NCBI GenBank assembly: GCA_023910675.1
Contig: JAAVWC010000004.1
Location: forward strand, 62,001-126,000
DNA: 64,000 nucleotides
Source of the DNA: Gemmatimonas sp.
Lineage (GTDB): Bacteria > Gemmatimonadota > Gemmatimonadetes > Gemmatimonadales > Gemmatimonadaceae
Direction: 5' to 3'
Shown here: piece by piece, positions 42,122 to 49,823 of the stretch
How the letters are laid out: each line of letters begins with the position of its first letter
How positions within the stretch are numbered: position 1 is the stretch's first letter
Made by a program: the position numbers and the translations under genes
The notes under the pieces: generated by a model
Databases searched by the model: none
The model's input: the letters and a program-made list of their open reading frames with translations, nothing else
Told to the model about the DNA's origin: nothing

Positions 42122-42877
42122 GTGATCACCCCCTCCTCAACGCGGTGGGAAAAGCATCACCCGGGTGAGCGTGCGCTGCTGTCCGGCGGTTTGCTGCTGA
42201 TTGCGCTGTGGCGCGTTGACCTCGGACCAGCGCTCGTTGTTCTTGTGGTGACAACCGCGAGCGCGATGGCCGCGGGACTCTCGCCGGTGTTGTGGGCGCG
42301 CTGGATGGCGCTCCCGCTGGGCTTTGTCACGCTATCCGTCATTCCCTTCGCGATGGCGTCACCGGCGCCGGGGCTGTCTGGTGCGGCACTTGCCGACGGT
42401 GCGTGGTGGTCTCCCACCGGTGCTGTTCGCGGCGTGGCCCTTGGGTCCCGTGCGCTCGCTTGCGCCAGCTGCGTCGTGCTGTTTGCAGCCACGACCCCCA
42501 TTCACCGGTGTGCGCTGCTACTGCGTCGGGTTGGCGTTCCGTCCATGCTGACGGACGCGATCGTGCTCACCATTCGACTGCAAGACGTCGTGCGGGAGCG
42601 CTTTCTCGCGCGCGCACGTGCCGCACGTCTGCGTCTGGGCAATCACTCGTGGAGCGCTCGCTGGCGTACCAGCGCGTCTCTCGGTGCAGGACTGCTGCTC
42701 GATACAGTCGTCCGCGCACAGCGCCTGGAGCGAGGCTTGCTCTTGCGCGGTGGGTTCTCGACCGAGCGCGTGGTCGCTGGCGGGTGGGATCCCTTGTCCG
42801 CGCGTCGTATCGCGGGTGTGCTATGCGTTCAACTGTTCACCGCGTGGCTGGCATCGCTGGTAGCGACGAGCCCATGA
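42122..42877 (+). CDS. cbiQ: ECF transporter transmembrane subunit, CbiQ type
   Basis: A 251-residue membrane protein with several spans. It has the two coupling motifs of T-components: ARAARLRLG and QRLERGLLLRG, which contact the ATPase. GTG start at 42122. It lies between the CbiN-like gene and the ATPase gene. Confidence 0.85.
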   Translation: MITPSSTRWEKHHPGERALLSGGLLLIALWRVDLGPALVVLVVTTASAMAAGLSPVLWARWMALPLGFVTLSVIPFAMASPAPGLSGAALADGAWWSPTGAVRGVALGSRALACASCVVLFAATTPIHRCALLLRRVGVPSMLTDAIVLTIRLQDVVRERFLARARAARLRLGNHSWSARWRTSASLGAGLLLDTVVRAQRLERGLLLRGGFSTERVVAGGWDPLSARRIAGVLCVQLFTAWLASLVATSP

Positions 42878-42890
42878 GTCGTCAGCATCC

Positions 42891-43673
42891 ATGACGGCCG
42901 TACTCGAAGCTACGGCCGTTTCCGTGCGATTTGATGACGCGCGGCTGGCCCTCAAGTCCGTCTCGTTCATGCTGGCCCCCGGCGAGCGGGTCGCGTTGCT
43001 TGGCGCGAACGGTTCCGGAAAGACGACATTGTTAAACGTCTTGGCCGGTATCCTGGCACCGTCCTCCGGCGAGGTACGCCTGCACGGACAGCTCGCGAAT
43101 TTCTCCTCTCACCAACAGCGTCGCTGGCGCACCGCGATCGGGATGGTGCTGGCCGACGTTGACGATCAACTCATCGCGCCAGTCGTCCGGGACGATGTCG
43201 CATTCGGGATCCGCAATGCCACGACGCGATCGACGCAGGTTACCGAGCTGACACTGCTCAACCAGGTTGACGACGTCCTGGCTCAGCTCGGAATTGCCGC
43301 GTTGGCGGATCGCGCCATCCACACCTTGAGCCTTGGCGAACGACGGCGCGTGGCGTTGGCCGGTGTGCTGGTCATGCGACCGGAGATCATTCTGTTGGAC
43401 GAACCGACCGCCAATCTCGACCGCCGGGCCCGCGAAGCGCTTCGCGAGCTGCTCGAGCGGGCGAGCGCCGACGAGCGCGCCGTGTGTCTCGCCACCCATG
43501 ACACCACGTTCGCCTGGGAATGGGCGACACGAGTGGTGGTGCTCGAGCAGGGCCGGATCCTCGCCGAGGGGCGAACGCAGGCGATCTTGCGGGATGAGGC
43601 GCTGCTCGCGCGGGCGGAGCTGGATCCTCCCCGACCGGACCGTGGGTTTCGGGATACCTCTACCACGGATTGA
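42891..43673 (+). CDS. cbiO: ECF transporter ATPase subunit, CbiO type
   Basis: A 260-residue ATPase: Walker A LGANGSGKTTL, Q-loop region FSSHQQRRWRTAIGMVLADVDDQL as in EcfA/CbiO, signature LSLGERRRVALAG, Walker B IILLDEPTANLD, and H-loop CLATHD. It completes a full M-N-Q-O transporter. The last 14 bp overlap the convergent DsrE gene. Confidence 0.92.
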   Translation: MTAVLEATAVSVRFDDARLALKSVSFMLAPGERVALLGANGSGKTTLLNVLAGILAPSSGEVRLHGQLANFSSHQQRRWRTAIGMVLADVDDQLIAPVVRDDVAFGIRNATTRSTQVTELTLLNQVDDVLAQLGIAALADRAIHTLSLGERRRVALAGVLVMRPEIILLDEPTANLDRRAREALRELLERASADERAVCLATHDTTFAWEWATRVVVLEQGRILAEGRTQAILRDEALLARAELDPPRPDRGFRDTSTTD

Positions 43674-44226
43674 GCAGATACCCTTGCGATTGCAGCACGT
43701 TCAGTGCGGTCATCGCTGAGATCGCCACGGTAACCCCTGGGAGTAGCTCGTCCCGACGAATATGCGCCGCTCCTGCGGTTTGCCCGCAGAGCACCAGTTG
43801 CGCGCCCTGTTGCAGGAGTTCCTGCACAAGCGCTCGACTGGGATTGTGGGCCGTACCAAAGCGCGCGGCAAACGCGGCATCGGTGAGCAGGGACTGCCAT
43901 CCATTGCCGAATACGACGGCCGCCAGCTGCAACCGCGACGCGGGATATCCATTCAGCGCGTGCAGATTGTAGAAACGGGCCATGGTGCTCAGCTTAGCAT
44001 TGGCCCGCGTGGTGTCGTTGCCGCCAACATCAATGACGAAGACCGTTTTGAATTGGTGGCCCGCAGGCACATGGAACGTGGGATCCTCAACGGTGAGGGC
44101 GGCGCCGGCACTGTGAATGACCGGGCCGGAAGGCGGCGTCGGGCGATTCGCCGATTGCGCTGCGGCCGTACTTGCACCTGCGGCCAAGGTACCGAACACG
44201 AGCAGCCACCCTATCGCATGTGTCAT
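43660..44226 (-). CDS. Exported DsrE-family protein
   Basis: A 188-residue protein with signal MTHAIGWLLVFGTLAAGASTAAAQ. The DsrE-like domain follows: FKTVFVIDVGGNDTTRANAKL, SRLQLAAVVFGNGWQSLL, and the Cys in QLVLCGQTAGAAHI, in the position of the DsrE/DsrF active cysteine. Periplasmic location is unusual for sulfur-relay DsrE but common for DsrE-like proteins in environmental bacteria. ATG overlaps the DUF2911 stop (ATGA). Confidence 0.8.
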   Translation of the reverse strand: MTHAIGWLLVFGTLAAGASTAAAQSANRPTPPSGPVIHSAGAALTVEDPTFHVPAGHQFKTVFVIDVGGNDTTRANAKLSTMARFYNLHALNGYPASRLQLAAVVFGNGWQSLLTDAAFAARFGTAHNPSRALVQELLQQGAQLVLCGQTAGAAHIRRDELLPGVTVAISAMTALNVLQSQGYLLNPW

Positions 44227-45116
44227 GGCCGACGCGTCCCACTCGCCATGACGTTGTCGCCGGACCGATAAGTCAACCGGACGACACGACCGTCGCGCCG
44301 TTCAAACACAATGTTCAGATCAGGATTGGTCGCCCAGAGTGATCCGTCGCGAAACCAGCCAAAGGCAAACCGGTCGGGCCCATTGGCCAACAGCTGCATC
44401 TCCTTGAGCGTCCCGAACTGCGGCGTATCCCACGTGCCGAACAGTCGGTCTCCGCGCCGCTCGACCGTGAAAATCGAACGACGCGGCTGGCTGGTCGTAT
44501 CCGCCCACTCGTAGTCATAATTGCCGAGGAAGGGGGCGACCTCCGGGGCCGTGACCGTGAAAGGCAACGTCTGTTGCACGAGGATCGGAAGCGCTACCCC
44601 TTTGGTGCCCCAGCGGAATTCCAGCGTGGCGCCGCGGTTGGTGACCTCGGGAAAGGACCAGGTCAGGACCTCCGTGCTTGCGATATCCATTGGCACAATG
44701 GGAGCCCGGAGTTGCGCCGGTGTCGAGTCGGGGTGCGCCGTGTGAAAGAGCGAATCCCGGGGGTCGAGGACCAGCGTCCACGGTTCCTTCTCCCGCAAGA
44801 CAAACCAGACCGAGTAGCGGCCCGCCGGCACCGTGAGGCCGGCCAACGTGACGGGGCGCGACAGCTGAATGGCCGTGGCATCATCGGCACCGGGCGTCCA
44901 GGTGGTGCCCCATTTCTCCATGCCCCCGTACAGATTGGTCCGGCCGCGCAGCCGCGGGCGTGAGTAGTCGACCGTGATGCGGGTCCCGTCAACGGTCTGC
45001 GCGACCATGGCGCGTTCGGACGCCACGACCTGCGCCTTGAGCGCCGATGCATGCAGGGCGAGGCTGGCGGCACCGCCCAAGAGCAGACCGCAGAGACGGG
45101 AGACAGGAATTGACAT
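44223..45116 (-). CDS. DUF2911 exported protein
   Basis: A 297-residue protein with signal MSIPVSRLCGLLLGGAASLALHASALKA. The DUF2911 core is clear: ITVDYSRPRLRGRTNLYG, KWGTTWTPGADDATAI, LTVPAGRYSVWFVLREKEPW. The C-terminal third has a lipocalin-like beta pattern (DRLFGTWDTPQFGTLKEMQL). Function unknown. It leads a two-gene unit with the DsrE gene, preceded by an operator-like site, which places both in the metal-starvation regulon. Confidence 0.82.
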   Translation of the reverse strand: MSIPVSRLCGLLLGGAASLALHASALKAQVVASERAMVAQTVDGTRITVDYSRPRLRGRTNLYGGMEKWGTTWTPGADDATAIQLSRPVTLAGLTVPAGRYSVWFVLREKEPWTLVLDPRDSLFHTAHPDSTPAQLRAPIVPMDIASTEVLTWSFPEVTNRGATLEFRWGTKGVALPILVQQTLPFTVTAPEVAPFLGNYDYEWADTTSQPRRSIFTVERRGDRLFGTWDTPQFGTLKEMQLLANGPDRFAFGWFRDGSLWATNPDLNIVFERRDGRVVRLTYRSGDNVMASGTRRP

Positions 45117-45143
45117 GAGGGGATCCGGGAAAAGGGGGAATTC

Positions 45144-45166
45144 CTATTGCGCTTAGATTATCAATA
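45144..45166. promoter_or_regulatory. Putative Zur-type operator before the DUF2911-DsrE unit
   Basis: CTATTGCGCTTAGATTATCA; on the minus strand TGATAATCTAAGCGCAATAG, matching the TGATAAT...GCAATA form at 27369. It lies 28 bp before the DUF2911 start. Confidence 0.6.
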
Positions 45167-45385
45167 AACATGTTGTTGCACAATCCTCTCGGACTTTGAG
45201 ATGCCCCTTATTGACTCGGTACCCTGACCGCGCTGTTGATGCGGCGCACTCGGTACCAGATCATGGGTTCGTGACCCATAGTTTTTCGCGTCGCGTATAT
45301 GCCTGCGGGTCTTCGCGCGAACGCTATGCCACCGCTCAACGCGGTGGTGCGTTGCGTCCGGTAAACCACGGTCGACGAAGGGCGA

Positions 45386-45416
45386 TTGACTTATGGTACT
45401 GCGAACGTAGTATCAT
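45386..45416 (+). promoter_or_regulatory. Promoter with embedded operator before the 45420 gene
   Basis: TTGACT (45386-45391) and TAGTAT (45408-45413), 16 bases apart, form a good -35/-10 pair. Overlapping them is ATGGTACTGCGAACGTAGTATCAT (45393-45416), a partial palindrome related to the other sites. The downstream ATG at 45420 is so close to the -10 that the transcript would be leaderless or the start lies further in. The preceding 200 bp hold no gene that I can see. Confidence 0.6.
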
Positions 45417-45419
45417 CTA

Positions 45420-46031
45420 ATGGCTCAGCGCGCCCCCCGGCCCCTCAAGCTCACCACGCTGCTCGACCAGCAGTTGTGGTTCATTGGCCATGACATCCGG
45501 CATGCCGACGGCAATGCCCTGACACGGTTCGGCTTTGACCGTTGGCGCAGCCTATCGGTCGGGACCTCCTGCTATCGGCTCCCCGGAGAGGATCCCTCAC
45601 GCCACGTGGTGTGCTGGGGGTTCGGCCTCTACGTGGGGCCGGTGGATGAGGGGGCCGACCTGTCGGCCACCCCTTCGACGGCGCCGGTGTGTTCCCCCTT
45701 ATGCCGCGGGGTTTTCATCCAGCGGCACTCCGTGACGCCGCGTCTGCTGTCGCACCCGCTTCGGCTGCCGGTACATCAACCGAGTGATCTCCCCGCTCTG
45801 CGGTCCCCTGTGACACCAGGCGACTGGCAGGATGTGCAGGCCGGGTTGGAAGCGCTGGCCAGCGTCTGGTCGCGCTACGAAGGGTGGGCGCGTGATGCGC
45901 TTGGAACGACGCATCGCTCGCATGTGCTGGCAATGGTCCCACGACACAAACGACGGCGGTTCAGCACCGCGACGGACCTGGCCGAACTCTGGAGTACGCA
46001 GACCGCCGGACAATCAGTCGTGTCGCACTGA
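45420..46031 (+). CDS. Protein of unknown function in the metal island
   Basis: A 203-residue soluble protein, no signal or membrane segment. Notable parts: LDQQLWFIGHDIRHADGNAL, CWGFGLYVGPVDEGADL, a Cys pair in PVCSPLCRGVFIQRH, and WSRYEGWARDALGTTHR. No family recognised. It has its own promoter with an operator-like palindrome, so it probably belongs to the same metal regulon. The Cys/His cluster could bind metal. Confidence 0.7.
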   Translation: MAQRAPRPLKLTTLLDQQLWFIGHDIRHADGNALTRFGFDRWRSLSVGTSCYRLPGEDPSRHVVCWGFGLYVGPVDEGADLSATPSTAPVCSPLCRGVFIQRHSVTPRLLSHPLRLPVHQPSDLPALRSPVTPGDWQDVQAGLEALASVWSRYEGWARDALGTTHRSHVLAMVPRHKRRRFSTATDLAELWSTQTAGQSVVSH

Positions 46032-46062
46032 CCGCCCGGCGCCACCGCTCTCCTGGCAGAGG

Positions 46063-46977
46063 TCAGCGCGCGTCGGTCACCCAGCGTCGAAACAACGCCA
46101 CGGCTCCACTGCTGTCGTTCTGAATGGCGACGGCCCGTTCGCGACGGTAACGGGCATACACCGGCGCTGCTGCCGCACGCAGCGCCGTTTCCTGCTGGCT
46201 TTGCGGGGCGCCCTTGGGGACCGCAAACACGAAGCTGGACAGCGTGGGCGCGTCGCCACTGCCGGCGGGATACTTGTACCACGTCTCAATGCGCCGGAAA
46301 TCACGCGGGACCAGCTTGCCGCTGGCATCGCCCTCTTCGCCCGCGCGCACAAAGAAGTCGACGGCATCGTCGGGATAGCCGAATAGATAGCCGTACCCGC
46401 GCCACCGCGGCGACCGCGGCGCATTCTCCACGGCGAGGATCACCTCGCGCGGATCGGTGGAGACGGTGACGCCCAACGTGGCAAAGAACGACGCATGTGC
46501 TTCAATGGTGCGCCGCACCGCCGCCCGATGAAAGATCACCATGGACGTGTTGCGCACCTCCGATGAATCACGGCGACGTTGAGTGGCCGTAAACACTTGC
46601 ACGAACGCACCGATCTCGCCGCAACTGAGCGCGGCGGCCATGCGTCGCTGCTGGTCCAACGTCGCCAATGCCGCACTATCGATGGTGGGCGCAATACGCA
46701 CGGTCAAGTCGCGCACATCGCTCGAGATGGGCTTGATGCCGCCGGCCAGCGTATAGAGTCCCTCACGATCGGCGAACTCAAGCAGCACGCGATCGGCATC
46801 CCGTCTGTCTGCGGCGGACAGGGAGCTCACCGAAAAACAGGCCGCCGTTGAGCCACCACGTTGCTCCTGCGCCGTCGTCTGGTTCACAGCGTCGTTTGCC
46901 GTACCGCCGCGCACCGCACACGCATTCGCCACCACGGTCCCTACCATCAGCATCGCGAGCGGCGCCCGTCTCCGCAT
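46063..46977 (-). CDS. Probable lipoprotein of the TonB-receptor operon
   Basis: A 304-residue protein. ATG 46977 follows GGAGGAGCA, a strong ribosome-binding site, which decides the start. Signal MRRRAPLAMLMVGTVVANACAVRG with a Cys in a lipobox-like position. The rest is mixed alpha/beta, with CFSVSSLSAADRRDADRVLL and ETWYKYPAGSGDAPTLSSFVF. Family not recognised. It is the last gene after the receptor, DUF4876 and DUF6850 genes, 44 bp downstream of the latter, and may be an additional surface component. Confidence 0.65.
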   Translation of the reverse strand: MRRRAPLAMLMVGTVVANACAVRGGTANDAVNQTTAQEQRGGSTAACFSVSSLSAADRRDADRVLLEFADREGLYTLAGGIKPISSDVRDLTVRIAPTIDSAALATLDQQRRMAAALSCGEIGAFVQVFTATQRRRDSSEVRNTSMVIFHRAAVRRTIEAHASFFATLGVTVSTDPREVILAVENAPRSPRWRGYGYLFGYPDDAVDFFVRAGEEGDASGKLVPRDFRRIETWYKYPAGSGDAPTLSSFVFAVPKGAPQSQQETALRAAAAPVYARYRRERAVAIQNDSSGAVALFRRWVTDAR

Positions 46978-47020
46978 TGCTCCTCCATACATCATCCCGA
47001 ACTCCCGAGCCGTAGGGCTC

Positions 47021-48562
47021 TCAGAAAACTTCCAACGCCAACGTAAAAGTGTGGGCCGCCAGCCCGCGACGACCATCAAAGAGTACGCCGCGGCTTTGCT
47101 GACTGGCGCCAACGAGCGAAAGCCGCGAGGCAAGCTGACCGCCGTGCAGACGGTCCCAGGCGAGCATGAATTGCCCTCCGGTAGCCGGTATCGCGGCCAC
47201 CGCGTAATCGGCATCAACGAGTACCGGCGTGAGGCGGGTGGGGCGCGCCGCCACACGCGCCGTGTTCGTAACTGCGTGATGTGTCACCCCCAACTCGGCG
47301 ACCCACCCGTGATCGGTGCGTTGCCACCGTCGTCCACCACGCAGCGTGAGCGGAATACGGGTTGCCTGCCACCGCGTTTCTGCGGCTACGTCGCGCGCGA
47401 CAAACGTGTGGAGCGCCACGTCCATCGAGGCCGACCATGGCGCACGCACGCGTTCGGTGCCCCGCCACCACGAGGCGCTCGCGTGCAGTTGGCGACCCTC
47501 GGCCGTAGCGTTGACCGCTATGAACACAGGATCGCGACCGCGCAGCGTTTCCTGCTTCGCCAGCAGGTCGAGTTCGCCCCCACTGGCACCACCCTGCCGA
47601 CGGATGGCTGCACGGAGATCACCGCGCACGCGTCTGCTGTGCCCACCACTCACCGGGGACGCAATGCCGTCACGGACGGAGTCTTGCTCCACGCGAATGG
47701 TGGCGCCAGTGGCAATCTGCCAACGCGCACTCCGCCACGCATATCCGCCGTGGCCACCCATCACGCCACCCAGCAAGGCCCGCTCGGCCGAAATGAGTTG
47801 CGTGCGATCGAAGGTGGAGATGCCACGCAAGCGGAACACCACCGGCACCTCGGTGGTGGTGCCGCCTCCGATTTCGAGATCTTCACGGTGCCAGCCGATC
47901 ATGGCGCCGAGCCCCAGCTGATGCACGCCTCGCTGCCAGCGTATCGAGGGAGAGAGTTCCGCGACGCGGCGCCGAAAGAGTGGGCGCGGGTCGTTGCGGC
48001 GTGCGCCCTGCCCCAGCCCGTAGTCCACTGGAAGCGCGACGGTAAACCCACGCCACGATGGCGATATGATTGCCGCTGCGAGCACCAGCCGATCACTGCG
48101 GAAGGTCCCGCCAACGGAGTCGGCCCACACGTATGCCGACGTGAGCGACGCAATCGATTGATTGCGCCACTGCACATCGGATTCGTGTTGCTTGGCAAAA
48201 GCAGCCTGTCCCCAGAGGCGCCATTTGCCAGCGGTTTGCCCACCTTCGGCGAGCACCAGGCCCTCGCGGTTGGTTGCCGCCGCCTGCGGTCGTCGCCAAT
48301 CACCAGCCACCGAATGCGTACGCACCACGAACCGCCGCCACACGGCGGGCATGTCATCGTGCGCCGCCATGAGTCGTGCCGTGCGTAACAACCCGGGCGC
48401 AGTGTCGAGCGACACGCGCACTGCGCTACCCGAGTGACAGCAGATGCCGAGCGGCGACGACGCGGCGTATGGGGTGGCCTGCGCCCACAACGGCGCCGCA
48501 CTCACAACACACAGCGCAGCAACAGCACCGGTCAATGCCGCGTCGCGCACCGCCACGATCAC
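47021..48562 (-). CDS. DUF6850-like outer-membrane beta-barrel protein
   Basis: A 513-residue protein with a signal peptide (to about residue 27, APLWAQA). The remainder alternates aromatic and polar residues in beta strands and ends in LAAHTFTLALEVF with a terminal Phe, as in outer-membrane barrels. It includes DYGLGQGARRNDPRPLFRRR, reminiscent of DUF6850 proteins. The GTG start overlaps the stop of the DUF4876 gene (GTGA). Likely an outer-membrane partner of the receptor. Confidence 0.72.
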   Translation of the reverse strand: MIVAVRDAALTGAVAALCVVSAAPLWAQATPYAASSPLGICCHSGSAVRVSLDTAPGLLRTARLMAAHDDMPAVWRRFVVRTHSVAGDWRRPQAAATNREGLVLAEGGQTAGKWRLWGQAAFAKQHESDVQWRNQSIASLTSAYVWADSVGGTFRSDRLVLAAAIISPSWRGFTVALPVDYGLGQGARRNDPRPLFRRRVAELSPSIRWQRGVHQLGLGAMIGWHREDLEIGGGTTTEVPVVFRLRGISTFDRTQLISAERALLGGVMGGHGGYAWRSARWQIATGATIRVEQDSVRDGIASPVSGGHSRRVRGDLRAAIRRQGGASGGELDLLAKQETLRGRDPVFIAVNATAEGRQLHASASWWRGTERVRAPWSASMDVALHTFVARDVAAETRWQATRIPLTLRGGRRWQRTDHGWVAELGVTHHAVTNTARVAARPTRLTPVLVDADYAVAAIPATGGQFMLAWDRLHGGQLASRLSLVGASQQSRGVLFDGRRGLAAHTFTLALEVF

Positions 48563-49812
48563 GGCGCGGCGAATCCGCGCGGTGTGGGACGCGCAAGGAT
48601 CTCGAAGTCAGCGCTGCTGTTGTTCGAATCACGAAGCACGCGACGGGTACCGATGGTCGTCGCGATACGGCGCCGTGCCGACTCGCTGGTGTACGTTCCC
48701 GTGGCAAACACGAAGCCGGCGTCGAGCGCCGCAGGGATGCGCTTGTACGCCGCGCTGTTGCCGTTCTGCAGCGCCTCAAAGGCGTCCACGACCAGTTCGT
48801 TGGGCACGCGTGTCACCCACGTCCCCGTGGTACCGGGCACCAACGTGCTGTCGAGGGCCGCGACATTGGCGGATCGGAAAATGACCAGACCGGGTCCGAA
48901 CACCGGCATCAACCAATCGAAGCCGCCGCGATGCACGACGCGGGTGAGATTCGGCACCGATGGCGAATCGAGATCACGCCCATCCGGGCGCAGATTGAAC
49001 GTTTCCCAGTCGGCCGACGCAAGATTCACGGGACTCGCCGGGTTGCCGTTGGGATCGTTGCGATGATCAATGCCATCTTGCGCAATCACGATGCTCCTGC
49101 CCGGAGCAATGGGATGTTGACGACCGGTGCCGGGAATCTGATAAATGCTGGAGACGAACACGCTGCCGGTCTGTGACTGCAACGGCGTAGGCACCGTCGT
49201 CGGATTGATCTGTCCGGCCGGGCCAAAGGCATCGGCGATCAGCAGCCCGTCGGCATACACGGTATCGGTGGCGTTGTTGTAGATCTCCACGAACTGATCG
49301 GAGAAATAGGTACCGCCACTTGGCGTGCGCGAGGCGGAGTAGTACACCTCCTTGATCACCAGATCGCCGAGTCGCGACCCGCTCAACCGCTGCGCAAAGG
49401 GCCCTGTTGGCGCCGTGACGATCGCTCGCGCGGGATCGAGTGCATTGAGCGTGAGCGCCGCACGCTGTCCCGTAAGCGCGAGCGCGCGGTCGGGGTCGAG
49501 CGCCAGGCTGCTCGCAATGATGTAACTCCCGGGCAGCACGCGCGGGAAGCGCGCCAATCCCTGTGCATCCGCGACTACGGTATCGGTGACGTTGCGTTCG
49601 GTGCTGGTGAGCAGCACGCGTGCACCCGCCGCGGCCGACTGCGCAAAGGTTTCCGGAAGCGTTACCTGCACGTCAACCACAAAAGTCTGGACTTCGCTGG
49701 CGCCATCGCCGCATGCCGACAGAAGTCCAGCGGCAGTCATGGCGAGCAGGAGACGCGCGCGGAGTCGGGCACCGTCGGCGCGAAGTGAGCGGCGAGGAAT
49801 CGGGGCAAGCAT
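48559..49812 (-). CDS. DUF4876-type lipoprotein
   Basis: A 417-residue protein with lipobox LLSACGD near residues 31-37. N-terminal beta domain like a carboxypeptidase regulatory fold (VQVTLPETF, DAQGLARFPRVLPGSY), then the DUF4876 core with LVIKEVYYSASRTPSGGTYF and QFVEIYNNATDTVYADGL. DUF4876 proteins are surface lipoproteins, mainly in Bacteroidetes, next to TonB receptors; their ligand is not known. It lies 11 bp after the receptor gene. Confidence 0.78.
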   Translation of the reverse strand: MLAPIPRRSLRADGARLRARLLLAMTAAGLLSACGDGASEVQTFVVDVQVTLPETFAQSAAAGARVLLTSTERNVTDTVVADAQGLARFPRVLPGSYIIASSLALDPDRALALTGQRAALTLNALDPARAIVTAPTGPFAQRLSGSRLGDLVIKEVYYSASRTPSGGTYFSDQFVEIYNNATDTVYADGLLIADAFGPAGQINPTTVPTPLQSQTGSVFVSSIYQIPGTGRQHPIAPGRSIVIAQDGIDHRNDPNGNPASPVNLASADWETFNLRPDGRDLDSPSVPNLTRVVHRGGFDWLMPVFGPGLVIFRSANVAALDSTLVPGTTGTWVTRVPNELVVDAFEALQNGNSAAYKRIPAALDAGFVFATGTYTSESARRRIATTIGTRRVLRDSNNSSADFEILARPTPRGFAAP

Positions 49813-49823
49813 GAAGAGGCCTA

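Noticed and set aside
45190-45385. A tRNA-like T-arm (ATGGGTTCGTGACCCAT) near 45260-45276
   Set aside because: No acceptor stem, anticodon arm or D-arm could be placed around it; it is just a small hairpin. Two CTCGGTACC copies nearby do not form an attachment site with any integrase gene.
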